A stretch of 64,000 nt of DNA from Methanocorpusculum sp. Its GTDB lineage: Archaea > Halobacteriota > Methanomicrobia > Methanomicrobiales > Methanocorpusculaceae. The first letter of the stretch is position 1. Each line of letters starts with the position of its first letter. The DNA is taken from NCBI GenBank assembly GCA_017387505.1, contig JAFOFB010000022.1:19464-83463 (forward strand). Direction: 5' to 3'. The notes beneath the pieces are model-generated. The model was given only the letters and a program-made list of their open reading frames with translations, was not told the origin of the DNA and did no database searches. This document shows, piece after piece, positions 35,232-45,032 of the stretch. The translations under genes were made by a program, and so were the position numbers.

Positions 35232-36401
35232 TCAGAAATCGAATAGCGTTTTCTGCTGTCTGATATCTTTTAATAATCCCATTTTAGTAACCCAGAAACT
35301 TGTATCAAGAGCAGTGCATGCGGCAGTTACAGCTTCTGATAATGTTCCAAAACGCTTTGGCTCCTTTGAAAGGGCTGCATGTGATGCCTCCCGGATTACC
35401 CATACTCCAAGAGGTGCCCAGTACTCTCCTGAGATATCACGAATACATATAACCCGTGCACAGGCTTTCCTTGAATGCAGATACTCCAGAACTGCAAGAC
35501 GGGCTGCATAATACGCTCCGGCAATGGGTGAGTATTCCCGTTTTGTCTTTCCCTTTTCTCCGTCCACGATGATTGTTTCCTCGTCATCTGCCCAGAGGGA
35601 TTTCTTCTGCCAGCGTTCAACCATCTCGAAACGCCAATCGTTCGAAGGGATTAGAACAAAGCACATAGAGTTTCCGTGAAGTGTGTCGCAGAACACTTCA
35701 TACTCGGGAAGTGCCGGGCACTTCAGAACCTCTGACTTGTACGACGAGCAAAGCATGTCGTCTGTTGCTGTGATTGCCCATCTGGTTGGAACAACTTTTC
35801 TGTTCCGCTCAAGACCCATTAGACCTGCTGACAGAAGATTTGTAATCTTATATACATCAGTTCCGTTCTCGAACATTATGCGGGCTGCCTCTGTTGCTTT
35901 CAAATCGGTATCAGAAGTACATGAATCAACAATTCTTGAGACCTTTGCATTGTCGATTACATCGAGTTTTTTCATCTCGCCGGAAAGTCCTGTCGGGGTT
36001 ACATCGCCGTCAAAGGATACATCGAACTGAATCGGTTTTGCAAAAGCCACTTCAACATCCAGCGGCTTTGACGATAGGGCAATCTCCTGAACCTTGGAAA
36101 CATCAGGGAGCTTAACATCAAGCGTCTGCCCTCCGCGAATTGTTCTTGAGCGGATGGAAACTATATCATCAATCGAAAATTTCTGCCTTACCCAGTCGAG
36201 AGGGTTGTCGGAATCATTAATCATCAAAGGCCCTCCGACAACTCTTGGATAGCCGAAGCTTCCAACAAAAACAGACGGGGATGCACCCATGTACTCAGAG
36301 ACAGGCTTTGTCTCTTTGAGCGCATGGAATCTGCGGGTTATAGGACACGCCGGAAGACCGCACATACCTTTTCCCTTACAGACGGCACACTTCGAAGACA
36401 T
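35232..36401 (-). CDS. nreA: Nre-family DNA repair protein
   Basis: A 389-residue archaeal Nre protein. The N-terminus has the zinc-binding pattern CAVCKGKGMCGLPACPI, then PSVFVGSFGYPRVVGGPL, a conserved Nre signature. The last residues QKTLFDF form a PCNA-interacting (PIP) motif, as expected for Nre proteins, which take part in repair of DNA damage together with PCNA. I place the start at 36401 (MSSKCAVCK) because the 17 residues before it are unconserved. Confidence 0.92.
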   Translation of the reverse strand: MSSKCAVCKGKGMCGLPACPITRRFHALKETKPVSEYMGASPSVFVGSFGYPRVVGGPLMINDSDNPLDWVRQKFSIDDIVSIRSRTIRGGQTLDVKLPDVSKVQEIALSSKPLDVEVAFAKPIQFDVSFDGDVTPTGLSGEMKKLDVIDNAKVSRIVDSCTSDTDLKATEAARIMFENGTDVYKITNLLSAGLMGLERNRKVVPTRWAITATDDMLCSSYKSEVLKCPALPEYEVFCDTLHGNSMCFVLIPSNDWRFEMVERWQKKSLWADDEETIIVDGEKGKTKREYSPIAGAYYAARLAVLEYLHSRKACARVICIRDISGEYWAPLGVWVIREASHAALSKEPKRFGTLSEAVTAACTALDTSFWVTKMGLLKDIRQQKTLFDF

Positions 36402-36518
36402 AGATAATCTATGTTGGCGCGTCAGGAATAAAGAGCCTCCGGCGGGGCGCAAGGCACGTCTCTTAGAGACAGTAAGGCGGCAAATTCATATTGATTAATC
36501 GTGATAAATATATGCGTT

Positions 36519-37064
36519 ATGAAAGAACTTCGCATCCACGGAAGAGGCGGACAGGGTTCTGTGACCGCTGCTGAGCTTATTGCCACAGCGGCCTTTACTG
36601 CCGGCGTCTTTTCCCAGGCCTTCCCGGCATTCGGTGTAGAACGCCGCGGCGCGCCGGTTCAGGCATTCGTGCGGTTCAGCGACGAAAAGATTCGCCTGAG
36701 AAGCCAGGTTTACGAGCCGGACTACGTAATTGTTCAGGACAGCACATTAATTCGCGATGTCAATGTTTTCTCCGGAATGAAAGACGGAGGAATTGTCCTT
36801 ATCAATACTGAGAAGAAAGGAGAATACAACGTCCCAGCAGGCGTCAAAGTAATCGCATTCGATGCAACCAAGATTGCAATCGAAGAGATTGGTCTCCCGA
36901 TTACCAATACTACTTTAATGGGAGCATTTGCAGCAGCAAGCGGAGAAATCACTCTCGAAGCACTCAAAGGTGCAATTGAAGAGAGATTCCCTGGAAAACT
37001 TGCCGCAACCAACTTTGCCGCAGCAAAACGTGCATATGAGATGATTAAGGAGGGAGCATACTAA
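36519..37064 (+). CDS. porC: Pyruvate:ferredoxin oxidoreductase subunit gamma
   Basis: A 181-residue gamma subunit of pyruvate:ferredoxin oxidoreductase, which interconverts pyruvate and acetyl-CoA plus CO2 with ferredoxin. Family motifs are RIHGRGGQGSVTAAELIA near the N-terminus and FGVERRGAPVQAFVR. The start at 36519 is preferred over a GTG at 36501. The ATG of porD overlaps its stop codon, and the four genes porC-D-A-B form one operon in the order common in methanogens. Confidence 0.93.
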   Translation: MKELRIHGRGGQGSVTAAELIATAAFTAGVFSQAFPAFGVERRGAPVQAFVRFSDEKIRLRSQVYEPDYVIVQDSTLIRDVNVFSGMKDGGIVLINTEKKGEYNVPAGVKVIAFDATKIAIEEIGLPITNTTLMGAFAAASGEITLEALKGAIEERFPGKLAATNFAAAKRAYEMIKEGAY

Positions 37065-37330
37065 TGCCGCTTGGAATCGGATGTACTGCAAGACCAGGAC
37101 AGAGCAGAAACAATAAAACAGGTTCCTGGCGTGTCTACTACCCAATCTTAGACATCGAAAAATGCACCAAATGCGGAACATGCCAGCTCATCTGCCCGGA
37201 GGGCTGTATCACCCAGAATGAAGACAAGACCTATGCAATCGATCTTGACTTCTGCAAGGGATGCGGAATGTGTGCCGAGGAATGTCCGGACAAGGCAAAA
37301 GCCATTTCCATGCACCTGGAGGAAAAATAA
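37064..37330 (+). CDS. porD: Pyruvate:ferredoxin oxidoreductase subunit delta
   Basis: An 88-residue ferredoxin-like delta subunit. Two 4Fe-4S motifs are complete: CTKCGTCQLICPEGC and CKGCGMCAEECPDKAK. It carries electrons from the thiamine diphosphate-containing beta subunit to external ferredoxin. It overlaps porC by one base, and porA begins directly after its stop codon. Confidence 0.94.
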   Translation: MPLGIGCTARPGQSRNNKTGSWRVYYPILDIEKCTKCGTCQLICPEGCITQNEDKTYAIDLDFCKGCGMCAEECPDKAKAISMHLEEK

Positions 37331-38488
37331 ATGACTATGCAAATTATGGAAGGATCTATTGCTGTCGCAGAGACTGTTCGTCTTTGCCGTCCGCAGGTCA
37401 TCTCCGCATATCCAATCACCCCGCAGACCCACATTGTTGAGGGTCTTGCATCTATCGTTGCAGACGGAAGACTTGATGCAGAGTACATCTGTGTAGAGTC
37501 TGAGTTCTCCGCACTCTCTGCATGTATCGGAGCATCCGCTGCAGGAAGCCGTGTCTACTCTGCAACTACCTCTCAGGGTCTTGCATTAATGGCGGAAGTT
37601 GTCTTCAACTCCGCAGGTATGCGCCTCCCAATCGTTATGGGTATCGCAAACCGTGCAATCTCTGCACCGCTTTCCATCTGGAACGATCAGCAGGATTCTA
37701 TCATGATGCGTGATTCCGGATGGCTTCAGTTCTACGCAGAAGACAACCAGGAAGCAGTTGACTTACACATCTTAGCATACAAGATTTGTGAAGACCACAA
37801 CATTCTGCTCCCGGCATTCGTCTGTTTCGATGGTTTCATTCTCTCTCACGTTTACGAGCCGGTTGACATTCCGGAGCAGGAAGCAGTTGACGAGTTCCTT
37901 GGTCCGTTCAACCCGTACCAGAAGCTCGACTGCAATGACCCGATTTCCTTTGGTATGTACGCAACCCCTGAGTACTACCTCGAGTTCAGATACGAACACG
38001 ACCAGGCAGTCAAGCGTGCAGCAGAAGCATTCAAGAAGTACGGAAAGGAGTTTGCAGAGAAGTTCGGACGTGACTATTCCGAGCTTGTTACCCAGTACAA
38101 GACTGAAGATGCAGAGACCATCCTCATTGCAATGGGTTCCATCTGCGGAACTATCAAGGACGCAATCGATGAGATGCGTGCAGCAGGTAAGAAGGTCGGT
38201 CTTCTTGGAATCCGCTGCTTCCGTCCGTTCCCGTCCGAGGATCTTCGCGCACTCTTAGGAAATGCAAAGCGTGTTGCAGTTCTTGACAAGAACGTGAGCC
38301 TTGGAGCAAAGGGAGCTGTTGCTCTTGAAGTCAAGGATGCATGTTACGGCATGGAGATTCCAATCTACGACTACATCTTAGGTCTTGGAGGCCGTGATGT
38401 CAGAAAGTCCGATATCAAGAACATTGTTGCACTCTGCGAAGAGGGCAAGGGCGATATGTTCTACGGACTTCGCGAGGAGGTGCTCTAA
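37331..38488 (+). CDS. porA: Pyruvate:ferredoxin oxidoreductase subunit alpha
   Basis: A 385-residue alpha subunit. The N-terminus [17 protein letters not shown] and [18 protein letters not shown] are typical, and the CoA/pyruvate-side domain follows. In methanogens growing on CO2 the complex mainly makes pyruvate from acetyl-CoA for biosynthesis. It begins immediately after porD and is followed by porB after one base. Confidence 0.94.
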   Translation: MTMQIMEGSIAVAETVRLCRPQVISAYPITPQTHIVEGLASIVADGRLDAEYICVESEFSALSACIGASAAGSRVYSATTSQGLALMAEVVFNSAGMRLPIVMGIANRAISAPLSIWNDQQDSIMMRDSGWLQFYAEDNQEAVDLHILAYKICEDHNILLPAFVCFDGFILSHVYEPVDIPEQEAVDEFLGPFNPYQKLDCNDPISFGMYATPEYYLEFRYEHDQAVKRAAEAFKKYGKEFAEKFGRDYSELVTQYKTEDAETILIAMGSICGTIKDAIDEMRAAGKKVGLLGIRCFRPFPSEDLRALLGNAKRVAVLDKNVSLGAKGAVALEVKDACYGMEIPIYDYILGLGGRDVRKSDIKNIVALCEEGKGDMFYGLREEVL

Positions 38489-38489
38489 A

Positions 38490-39380
38490 ATGGTCGACAG
38501 AAAACTTGAGAACTTTGACTGCGGTCACCGTGCATGCGGCGGATGCGGTGCATCTGCTGCTGTTCGCATGATCTTAAAGGGTGCAGGCGAGAACACTATC
38601 GTTGTTTCCCCGACCGGATGTCTGGAGGTTTTCTCCACTCCATACCCGGAGACTGCATGGAAGACCCCATGGATTCACTCTCTCTTCGAGAATGCATCTG
38701 CACTCGCTTCCGGTATCGAAGCATCCTTAAAGAAGCAGGGAAGACTTGGAAAGGAAAAAATCTTAGTTATCGGCGGAGACGGAGCAACTGTTGATATTGG
38801 TACTCTTTGTATCTCCGGTGCATTCGAGCGTGGACATGACTTCACCTACATCTGCTACGATAACGAGGCATACATGAACACCGGTATTCAGTGTTCCGGT
38901 GCAACTCCGTATGATGCTGACACCACGACTTCTCCGGCAGGTGTCTGCTCTACCGGAAACAACCGCCCGAAGAAGGACCTTCCGCAGATTTTAGTCGCAC
39001 ACGGTTCCCCGTACGTTGCAACCGCAACCATGGCATACCCGATGGACCTCATGAAGAAGGTCGAGAAGGCAATGAACACTCCGGGACCATGCTACATCCA
39101 GGTTCACGCACCATGCTGTACCGGATGGGGATTCGACAGCGCAAAGACTATGGAGATTGGAAGAATGGCAGTCGAGTGCGGTCTCTGGGTCAACTATGAG
39201 ATCGAAAACTGCGAGCTTGTCTCCCAGAAGAAGGTCAAGCGTGTCCCGGTCGATGCATACCTCCAGGCTCAGAAGCGTTTCCGCCACCTCTTCAGACCTG
39301 AGAGAAACGAAGCTGAGATTGCAAAGATTCAGGCAATCGCAGACAAAAACGCCAAGAAATACGGCATCGATATCGAGTAA
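38490..39380 (+). CDS. porB: Pyruvate:ferredoxin oxidoreductase subunit beta
   Basis: A 296-residue beta subunit that binds thiamine diphosphate and a 4Fe-4S cluster. [19 protein letters not shown] supplies cluster cysteines, and the thiamine diphosphate motif begins [10 protein letters not shown] and ends in [10 protein letters not shown]. The start at 38490 avoids overlap with porA; the reading frame is open further upstream but only over porA. Last gene of the operon; a T-rich stretch follows at 39390-39425. Confidence 0.94.
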   Translation: MVDRKLENFDCGHRACGGCGASAAVRMILKGAGENTIVVSPTGCLEVFSTPYPETAWKTPWIHSLFENASALASGIEASLKKQGRLGKEKILVIGGDGATVDIGTLCISGAFERGHDFTYICYDNEAYMNTGIQCSGATPYDADTTTSPAGVCSTGNNRPKKDLPQILVAHGSPYVATATMAYPMDLMKKVEKAMNTPGPCYIQVHAPCCTGWGFDSAKTMEIGRMAVECGLWVNYEIENCELVSQKKVKRVPVDAYLQAQKRFRHLFRPERNEAEIAKIQAIADKNAKKYGIDIE

Positions 39381-39526
39381 CCTCTGGTTACTCAGTTTTT
39401 CATTTTTCATACTCCCTTTTCTTTTTTAGACTAAGTTTCAGGGATGTATTCTATAATTCCTGGTCTGGTAAATATCTTCTGTGCGGGATAGAGAAGTTAC
39501 AAAAAAATGAAAAAAAAAGAGAAGCT

Positions 39527-40108
39527 TTAAGCCCGCTTCTTGGTTCTGTAAATCTCGTATATCATCATTGCAGCAAGAACCAGAATTGCTCCGCAGAAGA
39601 AAATCAGAACTGCGTTTTGCATAAATCCGAACAGATCAAATGTCGGAGCTACTTCTGTTACTTCACGTGCGAGTGCAATTCCCGGATTCTGTGTCGGGAA
39701 ATAACGGGACAGCATATTTGGAATTGCCAAAAGCACAGCACATCCGATTGTTACAGCTCCTGCAACAACTCCGTAGCGTTCTACAATCTGTCTTACATCC
39801 GGACGCTTTCTTGTAGCTAAAACCACAACCTGATCTTTTACTCCGTATATTTTCATCTCGCGTCCCTTCTCGCTCCAGCGCGAATCCACAACCTCAATTA
39901 AATCCGCATCAAGCAGGTTATTCAAATGATATTTTACCGTCGTAAGCGGAAAGCCGGTCTGCTCGGCTAAAGCTGTGGCTGTAAGCGGACCATCGGATAA
40001 AGTATTGAATAAATCTCCGGCGGTAGGGGACGCCATGGCTTTCGCAATCTTTTGAGCCTGAATTGATCCCTGCTCTAAGACTACGACGTTATCTTCTTCC
40101 TGCAGCAT
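39527..40108 (-). CDS. ArsR-like HTH protein with two transmembrane helices
   Basis: A 193-residue membrane-bound regulator. A winged helix (LFNTLSDGPLTATALAEQTG, then FPLTTVKYHLNNLLDADLI) is followed by a hinge and two hydrophobic helices near residues 115-130 and 160-180, ending in YRTKKRA. Such membrane-tethered regulators are frequent in methanogens; targets are unknown. It converges with the por operon. Confidence 0.85.
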   Translation of the reverse strand: MLQEEDNVVVLEQGSIQAQKIAKAMASPTAGDLFNTLSDGPLTATALAEQTGFPLTTVKYHLNNLLDADLIEVVDSRWSEKGREMKIYGVKDQVVVLATRKRPDVRQIVERYGVVAGAVTIGCAVLLAIPNMLSRYFPTQNPGIALAREVTEVAPTFDLFGFMQNAVLIFFCGAILVLAAMMIYEIYRTKKRA

Positions 40109-40222
40109 ACTTATTGTGCTAATCTATTGGGTTTGAGAGAATATAACCATCTCCTAAGCTACGAAAAAATTGGTAACTATCTGAATAAAAAAAAAGAATG
40201 AGTAAGCAGGTGTAGAACCTGT

Positions 40223-40474
40223 TTAACGAAGCATGTAGCGGTCGACTACAATAAAGTCAGTGATGTCCTTTACTGCATCGAACGGAATAACAATTGCATC
40301 GTTTTCAACTCTGAAGCCTGAAGTGTCAAAGCCTGCATCAGGGCGAACAACTAACTGCTTTAAGAGGCCTGTTTTTGCATCAAAGGAGATGTTTTTAATC
40401 TGACCAATGATTTTTCCGTCGGTACTCATTACACGCTTTCTGCGAATATTGTGGGTAAACTGCTCACTCTGCAT
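40223..40474 (-). CDS. PRC-barrel domain protein
   Basis: An 83-residue protein made of one PRC-barrel domain (VMSTDGKIIGQIKNISFDAK, then VIPFDAVKDITDFIVVDRYM). Small archaeal PRC-barrel proteins are known partners of other proteins, in some archaea of the cell-division protein FtsZ (CdpB-like). Which partner this one has cannot be told from sequence alone. Monocistronic. Confidence 0.85.
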   Translation of the reverse strand: MQSEQFTHNIRRKRVMSTDGKIIGQIKNISFDAKTGLLKQLVVRPDAGFDTSGFRVENDAIVIPFDAVKDITDFIVVDRYMLR

Positions 40475-40521
40475 AATCTAAATATTCGTTGGTTAGGGAA
40501 CTATATATCCGTTTTGTCTTT

Positions 40522-41424
40522 TCAAAGCGCAGGGAATACACGAAGGATGTCTGAGTGGGTCATAATTCCAACAGGTTTTTCTCCGTCCATTACAATTACT
40601 CTTCCAACATCGCGTTCTTTAAACTGACGGACAACTTCATAGAGCCTTTTGTCAGCCGGAATTGTAATTACATCCTTTACCATCATTTCGCGTACGAGAT
40701 TTTCTCCTGTCATGCCGCGGTCGATTGAGGTTACAATGTCAGTTAGCGTCACAATTCCTGCAAGTTTTCCGTTTTCGAGAACAGGTGCTCCGTGAATCTT
40801 CTTCTGAAGGAGTGTTTTCATCGCGTAGGCAATGGTCATGTCCGGCTCAAGTGAAATAAGAGGCATTGACATATAGTCTCTTACAGGCTTTTTTGGAAGG
40901 CCTGTCATCTCGGATGTAGAGATTAGAAGAGCACTGTTAATCTCATCCTTTCCAAACACTTCGCCCTTAATCAGAAGTTTGTTTACAGGAGTTGGTCCTA
41001 CAGTTACGCGGTCTCCAATCTCAAACGCGCGGACATTTCCAATAATCTTAATCAGCGCATGGCAGAGGTCGGCGTGGGTTAAGGTTGTAAATGCAATCTC
41101 TGAGACTTTTATGCCGTCCATGTCACAATTGTTTTTCTGAATCGGGACATCGCTTTCAGAATAATCGTTTGTGATATTCAGCTCTCCATATGCGCGTGCT
41201 GTTGGATGATAGCCTCCTTTGGGTCCGGGCACTCCGTCCACTAATCCGAGAACTTTGAGCGCCTGCATCTGATTGCGGACTGTTCCGGGGTTTCTCTTGA
41301 TAATCTCAGCTATGTCTTCACCCTTGATAGGATGCGAATATTGATGATAGAGCGAGATAAGAGTAATAAGGATATCTTTTTGTATCAGCGATAAATCAAT
41401 ATCTGGTGAATTGTCTGACTGCAA
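40522..41424 (-). CDS. HTH and CBS-domain regulator
   Basis: A protein of about 300 residues: an N-terminal winged helix (GEDIAEIIKRNPGTVRNQMQ), a central domain with GDRVTVGPTPVNKLLIKG, and a C-terminal pair of CBS domains (MPLISLEPDMTIAYAMKTLL, then MVKDVITIPADKRLYEV). CBS pairs bind adenine nucleotides or SAM-like ligands. The only ATG at 41526 lies inside the divergent NOG1 gene, so I place the start at the TTG at 41424; no Shine-Dalgarno sequence is evident and the exact start is uncertain. Confidence 0.85.
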   Translation of the reverse strand: MQSDNSPDIDLSLIQKDILITLISLYHQYSHPIKGEDIAEIIKRNPGTVRNQMQALKVLGLVDGVPGPKGGYHPTARAYGELNITNDYSESDVPIQKNNCDMDGIKVSEIAFTTLTHADLCHALIKIIGNVRAFEIGDRVTVGPTPVNKLLIKGEVFGKDEINSALLISTSEMTGLPKKPVRDYMSMPLISLEPDMTIAYAMKTLLQKKIHGAPVLENGKLAGIVTLTDIVTSIDRGMTGENLVREMMVKDVITIPADKRLYEVVRQFKERDVGRVIVMDGEKPVGIMTHSDILRVFPAL

Positions 41425-41453
41425 AACTAATAAAGGAATGGGTTTAGTAGAAA

Positions 41454-42479
41454 ATGTATTTTGATGATATACCAACAGTCCCCACAGCGGATGAATTAAT
41501 AGACCGCGTGCTCCGCCGTGCCGCAAAGAAGATGCGGGAAAAGACCAATAAACGCCGCGCAGATGAGGATTTCGTACGTTCCATCACTCAGGCATCCCAC
41601 GATAAGCTTGTTGCTATCATCCAGAGTTTCCCGAATTTTGAGGAGCTGCCGCCGTTCTACCGTGACTTATGCGATATTTTATTCGGCATGGATAACCTCA
41701 AGATGAATCTGGGTATGGTCGGATGGGCAGCTAAGAATGTGCGTGATGTCGGTCGTTTCATTTCTACCGGTATGAGAAGGGCGGATACTCTTGTCGAGCG
41801 TCGCCGCGCTGTTGCCAGAATTGCGTCTATTATTCACCGCGCAGATGATGCGCTTCACTACTTAAATGATGTAAGAAATGTTCTCCGTAAACTTCCGCAT
41901 GTAAATCCTGATGAGTTTACGATTGTTGTTGCAGGATATCCGAACGTTGGAAAGTCCTCTTTCATTCGTTTAGTTTCATCTGCTGAGCCTGAGATTGCAT
42001 CCTATCCGTTCACCACCAAGGGAATTATTGTTGGTCACAGAATTGCCGAGCGCAGAAGAAAGATTCAGTTCATTGATACTCCGGGTCTGCTTGACCGCGA
42101 GGGTGAGGAGAGAAATGCTATCGAAAAACAGGCACTGAATGCGTTAGTATATGTGGCAGACATAGTTCTCTTCGTAATCGATGCAAGTGAAAACTGCGGT
42201 TATTCGATTGAGGCACAGTTTAAGCTTAGAGAGGAGATTGAGGAGATTACTTCTGTTCCGATGGTGACTGTTGTCAACAAGGCTGATGTTAAGAAGTATG
42301 AAGGATTCTTCAACATGTCCACTGTCTCCGGCGAGGGTGTTGAAGATGTGTTAAACGAGCTTCTTAGAATCAGAAAAGAGAATATGATTAAAGAAGTCGT
42401 TGATATCAGGTCCGAGCTTCCTGTCCCGGAGATGAGACGTCACGGCGGAAGAACGAAGTCCAAGAAGGACGCATACTAA
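41454..42479 (+). CDS. NOG1-family GTPase
   Basis: A 341-residue archaeal NOG1 GTPase, thought to help mature the large ribosomal subunit. G1 is GYPNVGKSSFI near residue 163, G3 DTPGLLDREGEER near 208, and G4 VNKADVKKY near 275. The long helical N-terminal domain with GMDNLKMNLGMVGWAAKNVR is typical. It diverges from the CBS-domain gene across only 29 bases. Confidence 0.94.
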   Translation: MYFDDIPTVPTADELIDRVLRRAAKKMREKTNKRRADEDFVRSITQASHDKLVAIIQSFPNFEELPPFYRDLCDILFGMDNLKMNLGMVGWAAKNVRDVGRFISTGMRRADTLVERRRAVARIASIIHRADDALHYLNDVRNVLRKLPHVNPDEFTIVVAGYPNVGKSSFIRLVSSAEPEIASYPFTTKGIIVGHRIAERRRKIQFIDTPGLLDREGEERNAIEKQALNALVYVADIVLFVIDASENCGYSIEAQFKLREEIEEITSVPMVTVVNKADVKKYEGFFNMSTVSGEGVEDVLNELLRIRKENMIKEVVDIRSELPVPEMRRHGGRTKSKKDAY

Positions 42480-42509
42480 ATCCCAATACTTTTTTTTCAA
42501 AAAATAGAT

Positions 42510-42737
42510 TTACTGCTTGTTCAGCAGCTTTTTTCGAATCTCGGAAACACGCTTTCTTGCGCCCTCAGTTTCTCCAGGCTCTGCTTCGAAATGAAGCGAG
42601 ATAATATCTCCTGCTTCCACTCCTTCCGGCAAAACCTCTATCGGAAATACCCCTAAAGGCCGTTCCTCCTCTTCACCTCGTAAAAGAAGGTTTGCGAGGT
42701 TTCCCTCGATTGAATCAACAGTTACAAACAGCTTCAC
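42510..42737 (-). CDS. DUF3006-domain protein
   Basis: A 75-residue protein with a beta-barrel-like DUF3006 domain (VTVDSIEGNLANLLLRGEEE) and a basic C-terminal helix. DUF3006 is often coded next to ComEC-like metallo-hydrolases, as here, where it overlaps that gene by four bases. The role is unknown. Confidence 0.85.
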   Translation of the reverse strand: MKLFVTVDSIEGNLANLLLRGEEEERPLGVFPIEVLPEGVEAGDIISLHFEAEPGETEGARKRVSEIRKKLLNKQ

Positions 42738-43744
42738 ACCTTCACCCCGTTTCCGGAGATGAAAATCTTTGATGCATCGTGCGGACTGTTTCTGATTTTG
42801 ACAGAGTACTCAGAACCGTCAGTTGTCACAACAACATCTCCGTCAATGTCAGTTCTAAAGGTTTTATCTGCGGTTGTAAACTTCGCGAAGTTTCTCAGAG
42901 GCTCGATGTGCGGATGTCCGTAATCATTATCCTCTCCGCAGCTGATGACAACAACATCAGGTGTAACTCTGTAGAGGAAATCCATAGTTGAAGACGAGGA
43001 GCTTCCGTGGTGTCCTGCCTTTAAGATGTCAGCATCGATGTTTGCGGCGGTTGACAGAATATACTCTTCAGCCTTGTCCTCTGCATCTCCTGTTAAGAGG
43101 TATGACACATCACCATAGGTAATCTTTAGAACAATCGAGTTCTCATTAACATCAGCCTTCTTTCCGGAATAAATTAAATCCTGAGGCGGGGAAAGCACCT
43201 CGATAGTAACACCTGACCATGGGGAAGAGATGCGGTCACCGTCTCTTACAATCTTATAGTCTACATCCTCTTCGAGGAGATATAACATAAGATTCTCATA
43301 AGTCTTTGAGGTGTGCTCAACACCGTTGTCATAGACAGTACCTACATCATAACGTTTCAGAACATCAATTGCAGAACCTATGTGGTCATAGTCCTGATGA
43401 GTTAATAGCATGAACTCTAACTTCTTCACACCAAGCGAATCAAGATATGCAAAAATTGCCTCACGCGACTCACGCTCAGACGGAGACATAGTTTCACCCG
43501 CATCAATTAAAGCATATTTTCCATCCTTTGAGAGAAGAAGAGCATCTCCCTGTCCCATATCTATAACATGCATCGAGAAAGCCTTCTCATCAGTTACAAG
43601 CGGTACAAGAGAGCTGTCACCTCCGATAAATCCTGACTCTACACCGAAGAATCCGACAGCTATTACAAAAATCAGACCCAGAATAAGGCTTACAACCTTC
43701 TTCATCTGTTTCTGCGATTTCTTCGACCGTCTTTTCTTAGCCAT
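42734..43744 (-). CDS. ComEC/Rec2-like metallo-beta-lactamase-fold hydrolase
   Basis: A 336-residue secreted or membrane-anchored hydrolase related to the ComEC C-terminal domain. After a hydrophobic helix (VVSLILGLIFVIAVGFFGVE) come MGQGDALLLSKDGKYALIDA, the metal motif LLTHQDYDHIGS, VSYLLTGDAEDKAEEYIL and LKAGHHGSSSSS. There are no DNA-uptake channel helices, so it is the stand-alone form; it may degrade DNA or another phosphoester outside the cell. Confidence 0.88.
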   Translation of the reverse strand: MAKKRRSKKSQKQMKKVVSLILGLIFVIAVGFFGVESGFIGGDSSLVPLVTDEKAFSMHVIDMGQGDALLLSKDGKYALIDAGETMSPSERESREAIFAYLDSLGVKKLEFMLLTHQDYDHIGSAIDVLKRYDVGTVYDNGVEHTSKTYENLMLYLLEEDVDYKIVRDGDRISSPWSGVTIEVLSPPQDLIYSGKKADVNENSIVLKITYGDVSYLLTGDAEDKAEEYILSTAANIDADILKAGHHGSSSSSTMDFLYRVTPDVVVISCGEDNDYGHPHIEPLRNFAKFTTADKTFRTDIDGDVVVTTDGSEYSVKIRNSPHDASKIFISGNGVKV

Positions 43745-43785
43745 ACTAATTAGTATACGCCGTGAAGATAAAAAAGATTCGGGTT

Positions 43786-44511
43786 TTACAGCCCGATTTT
43801 TTCTGCGCAGAACCTTCCAATCTCTTTCTGGAACTTTTCCGGATGGTTCATAACGTCAAGAGTGTCTGATGTTCCAACCATATCATATAGAGAGCGTCCG
43901 GCAACAAGACCCAACTCAGGGATCGGAGACGGCAGAAGTGTGTGGATTGGAATCGGCTCTCCATAGTTTGGATTCGGCACCCATCCGCCTTTTTTCATGT
44001 AATAGTATGCCGCTCCGTGCATCTCATTGATTTCCCCGTACTCGGAAGAGAAATCAGTGGACACAAGATTTGCCATAATTAACTCCTCGCGTCCAGGATT
44101 GATTGTCACATGCCCGTATCCTGATGGAATTAAAACAACATCTCCTGCATGTGCCGGGACAACTATGACATCACTTCTGTCAGCCTTCTGGAGAAGGTAT
44201 AAGGCATATCCTGAAAGCACCTCATACACTTCAGGGTATGCAATTCCGGCAGGGTTTTTCGGGTGATAGTGTCCTTTGGTTTTGGTATATTCTCCGTTGA
44301 TAATTCCAGGCGGAATTCTCGTGATATCATAGCGAAGGTGGTGACGCTCAAGCCATGTGTGGTCTCCGTGAGTCATATAGAGATCCCGGTACATATAGTA
44401 AAGCGGTTTTTCAGGATCCATATTGGATGGACGAACAGCGAATACATTTTCCATATCTGCAACTGTCCTGACCGACGGCTCTGGAAGTCCCGGGGCCCAT
44501 ATTTTATTCAT
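43786..44511 (-). CDS. pgiA: Glucose-6-phosphate isomerase, archaeal cupin type
   Basis: A 241-residue cupin-fold isomerase converting glucose 6-phosphate and fructose 6-phosphate, unrelated to the bacterial enzyme. The metal site is given by KGHYHPKNPAGIAYPEVYEV (two His, one Glu), with the fourth ligand in IPSGYGHVTINPG. The length is slightly larger than the roughly 190 residues of the Pyrococcus enzyme, as in other methanogens. It diverges from the FKBP gene. Confidence 0.92.
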   Translation of the reverse strand: MNKIWAPGLPEPSVRTVADMENVFAVRPSNMDPEKPLYYMYRDLYMTHGDHTWLERHHLRYDITRIPPGIINGEYTKTKGHYHPKNPAGIAYPEVYEVLSGYALYLLQKADRSDVIVVPAHAGDVVLIPSGYGHVTINPGREELIMANLVSTDFSSEYGEINEMHGAAYYYMKKGGWVPNPNYGEPIPIHTLLPSPIPELGLVAGRSLYDMVGTSDTLDVMNHPEKFQKEIGRFCAEKIGL

Positions 44512-44588
44512 ATCTTATCTATATGACACCAAACTATAAGGCAATTCTGTTCAAAACATTGAAATGCAGGGAGGACTAATACTAATCA

Positions 44589-45032
44589 ATGACCGGAGCA
44601 GAAAATAATGACACACTGCTTCTCCATTTCCAAAGCATAAGACCGGGCGGAGAAATATTTGAGGATACTACATCAGGAGAGCCTGTTCAGGTAACTCTCG
44701 GGCAGAAGCAGATTAACCCTGCCTTTGAAGAAGCACTTCTTGGAAAGGAGGAAGGAGAAACTGTAACTGTTGTTCTTCCTCCGGATAAGGCATACGGCAA
44801 GTTCAAAAAACAGCTGATTGTTCCAATCAAAAGAAAGAAACTGAAGCTCGAAAAAGAGCCGGCAGTTGGAGACATCATTCCTGTCGAGGTCTTCGGGCAG
44901 AAATGCAGAGTAATTGTCGCAGAAGTGACACCTACAAAAATTATTGTTGACGGAAACCACCCGTTAGCAGGCGAGACGATTACCTACAACATAACTCTGG
45001 TCAAAAATCTAAGCCGGACAGAATCTCTCTGA
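44589..45032 (+). CDS. FKBP-type peptidyl-prolyl isomerase
   Basis: A 147-residue archaeal FKBP. It has the FKBP core (GEIFEDTTSGEPVQVTLGQK) and the SlyD-like insertion and return (VGDIIPVEVFGQK, then DGNHPLAGETITYNITLV), so it likely acts as folding helper as well as prolyl isomerase. Its last 32 bases overlap the convergent helicase gene. Confidence 0.92.
   Translation: MTGAENNDTLLLHFQSIRPGGEIFEDTTSGEPVQVTLGQKQINPAFEEALLGKEEGETVTVVLPPDKAYGKFKKQLIVPIKRKKLKLEKEPAVGDIIPVEVFGQKCRVIVAEVTPTKIIVDGNHPLAGETITYNITLVKNLSRTESL

Noticed and set aside
41424..41526. ATG at 41526 as start of the CBS-domain regulator
   Set aside because: It would place 34 unconserved residues over the start of the divergent NOG1 gene; the similarity to HTH-CBS proteins begins after the TTG at 41424.
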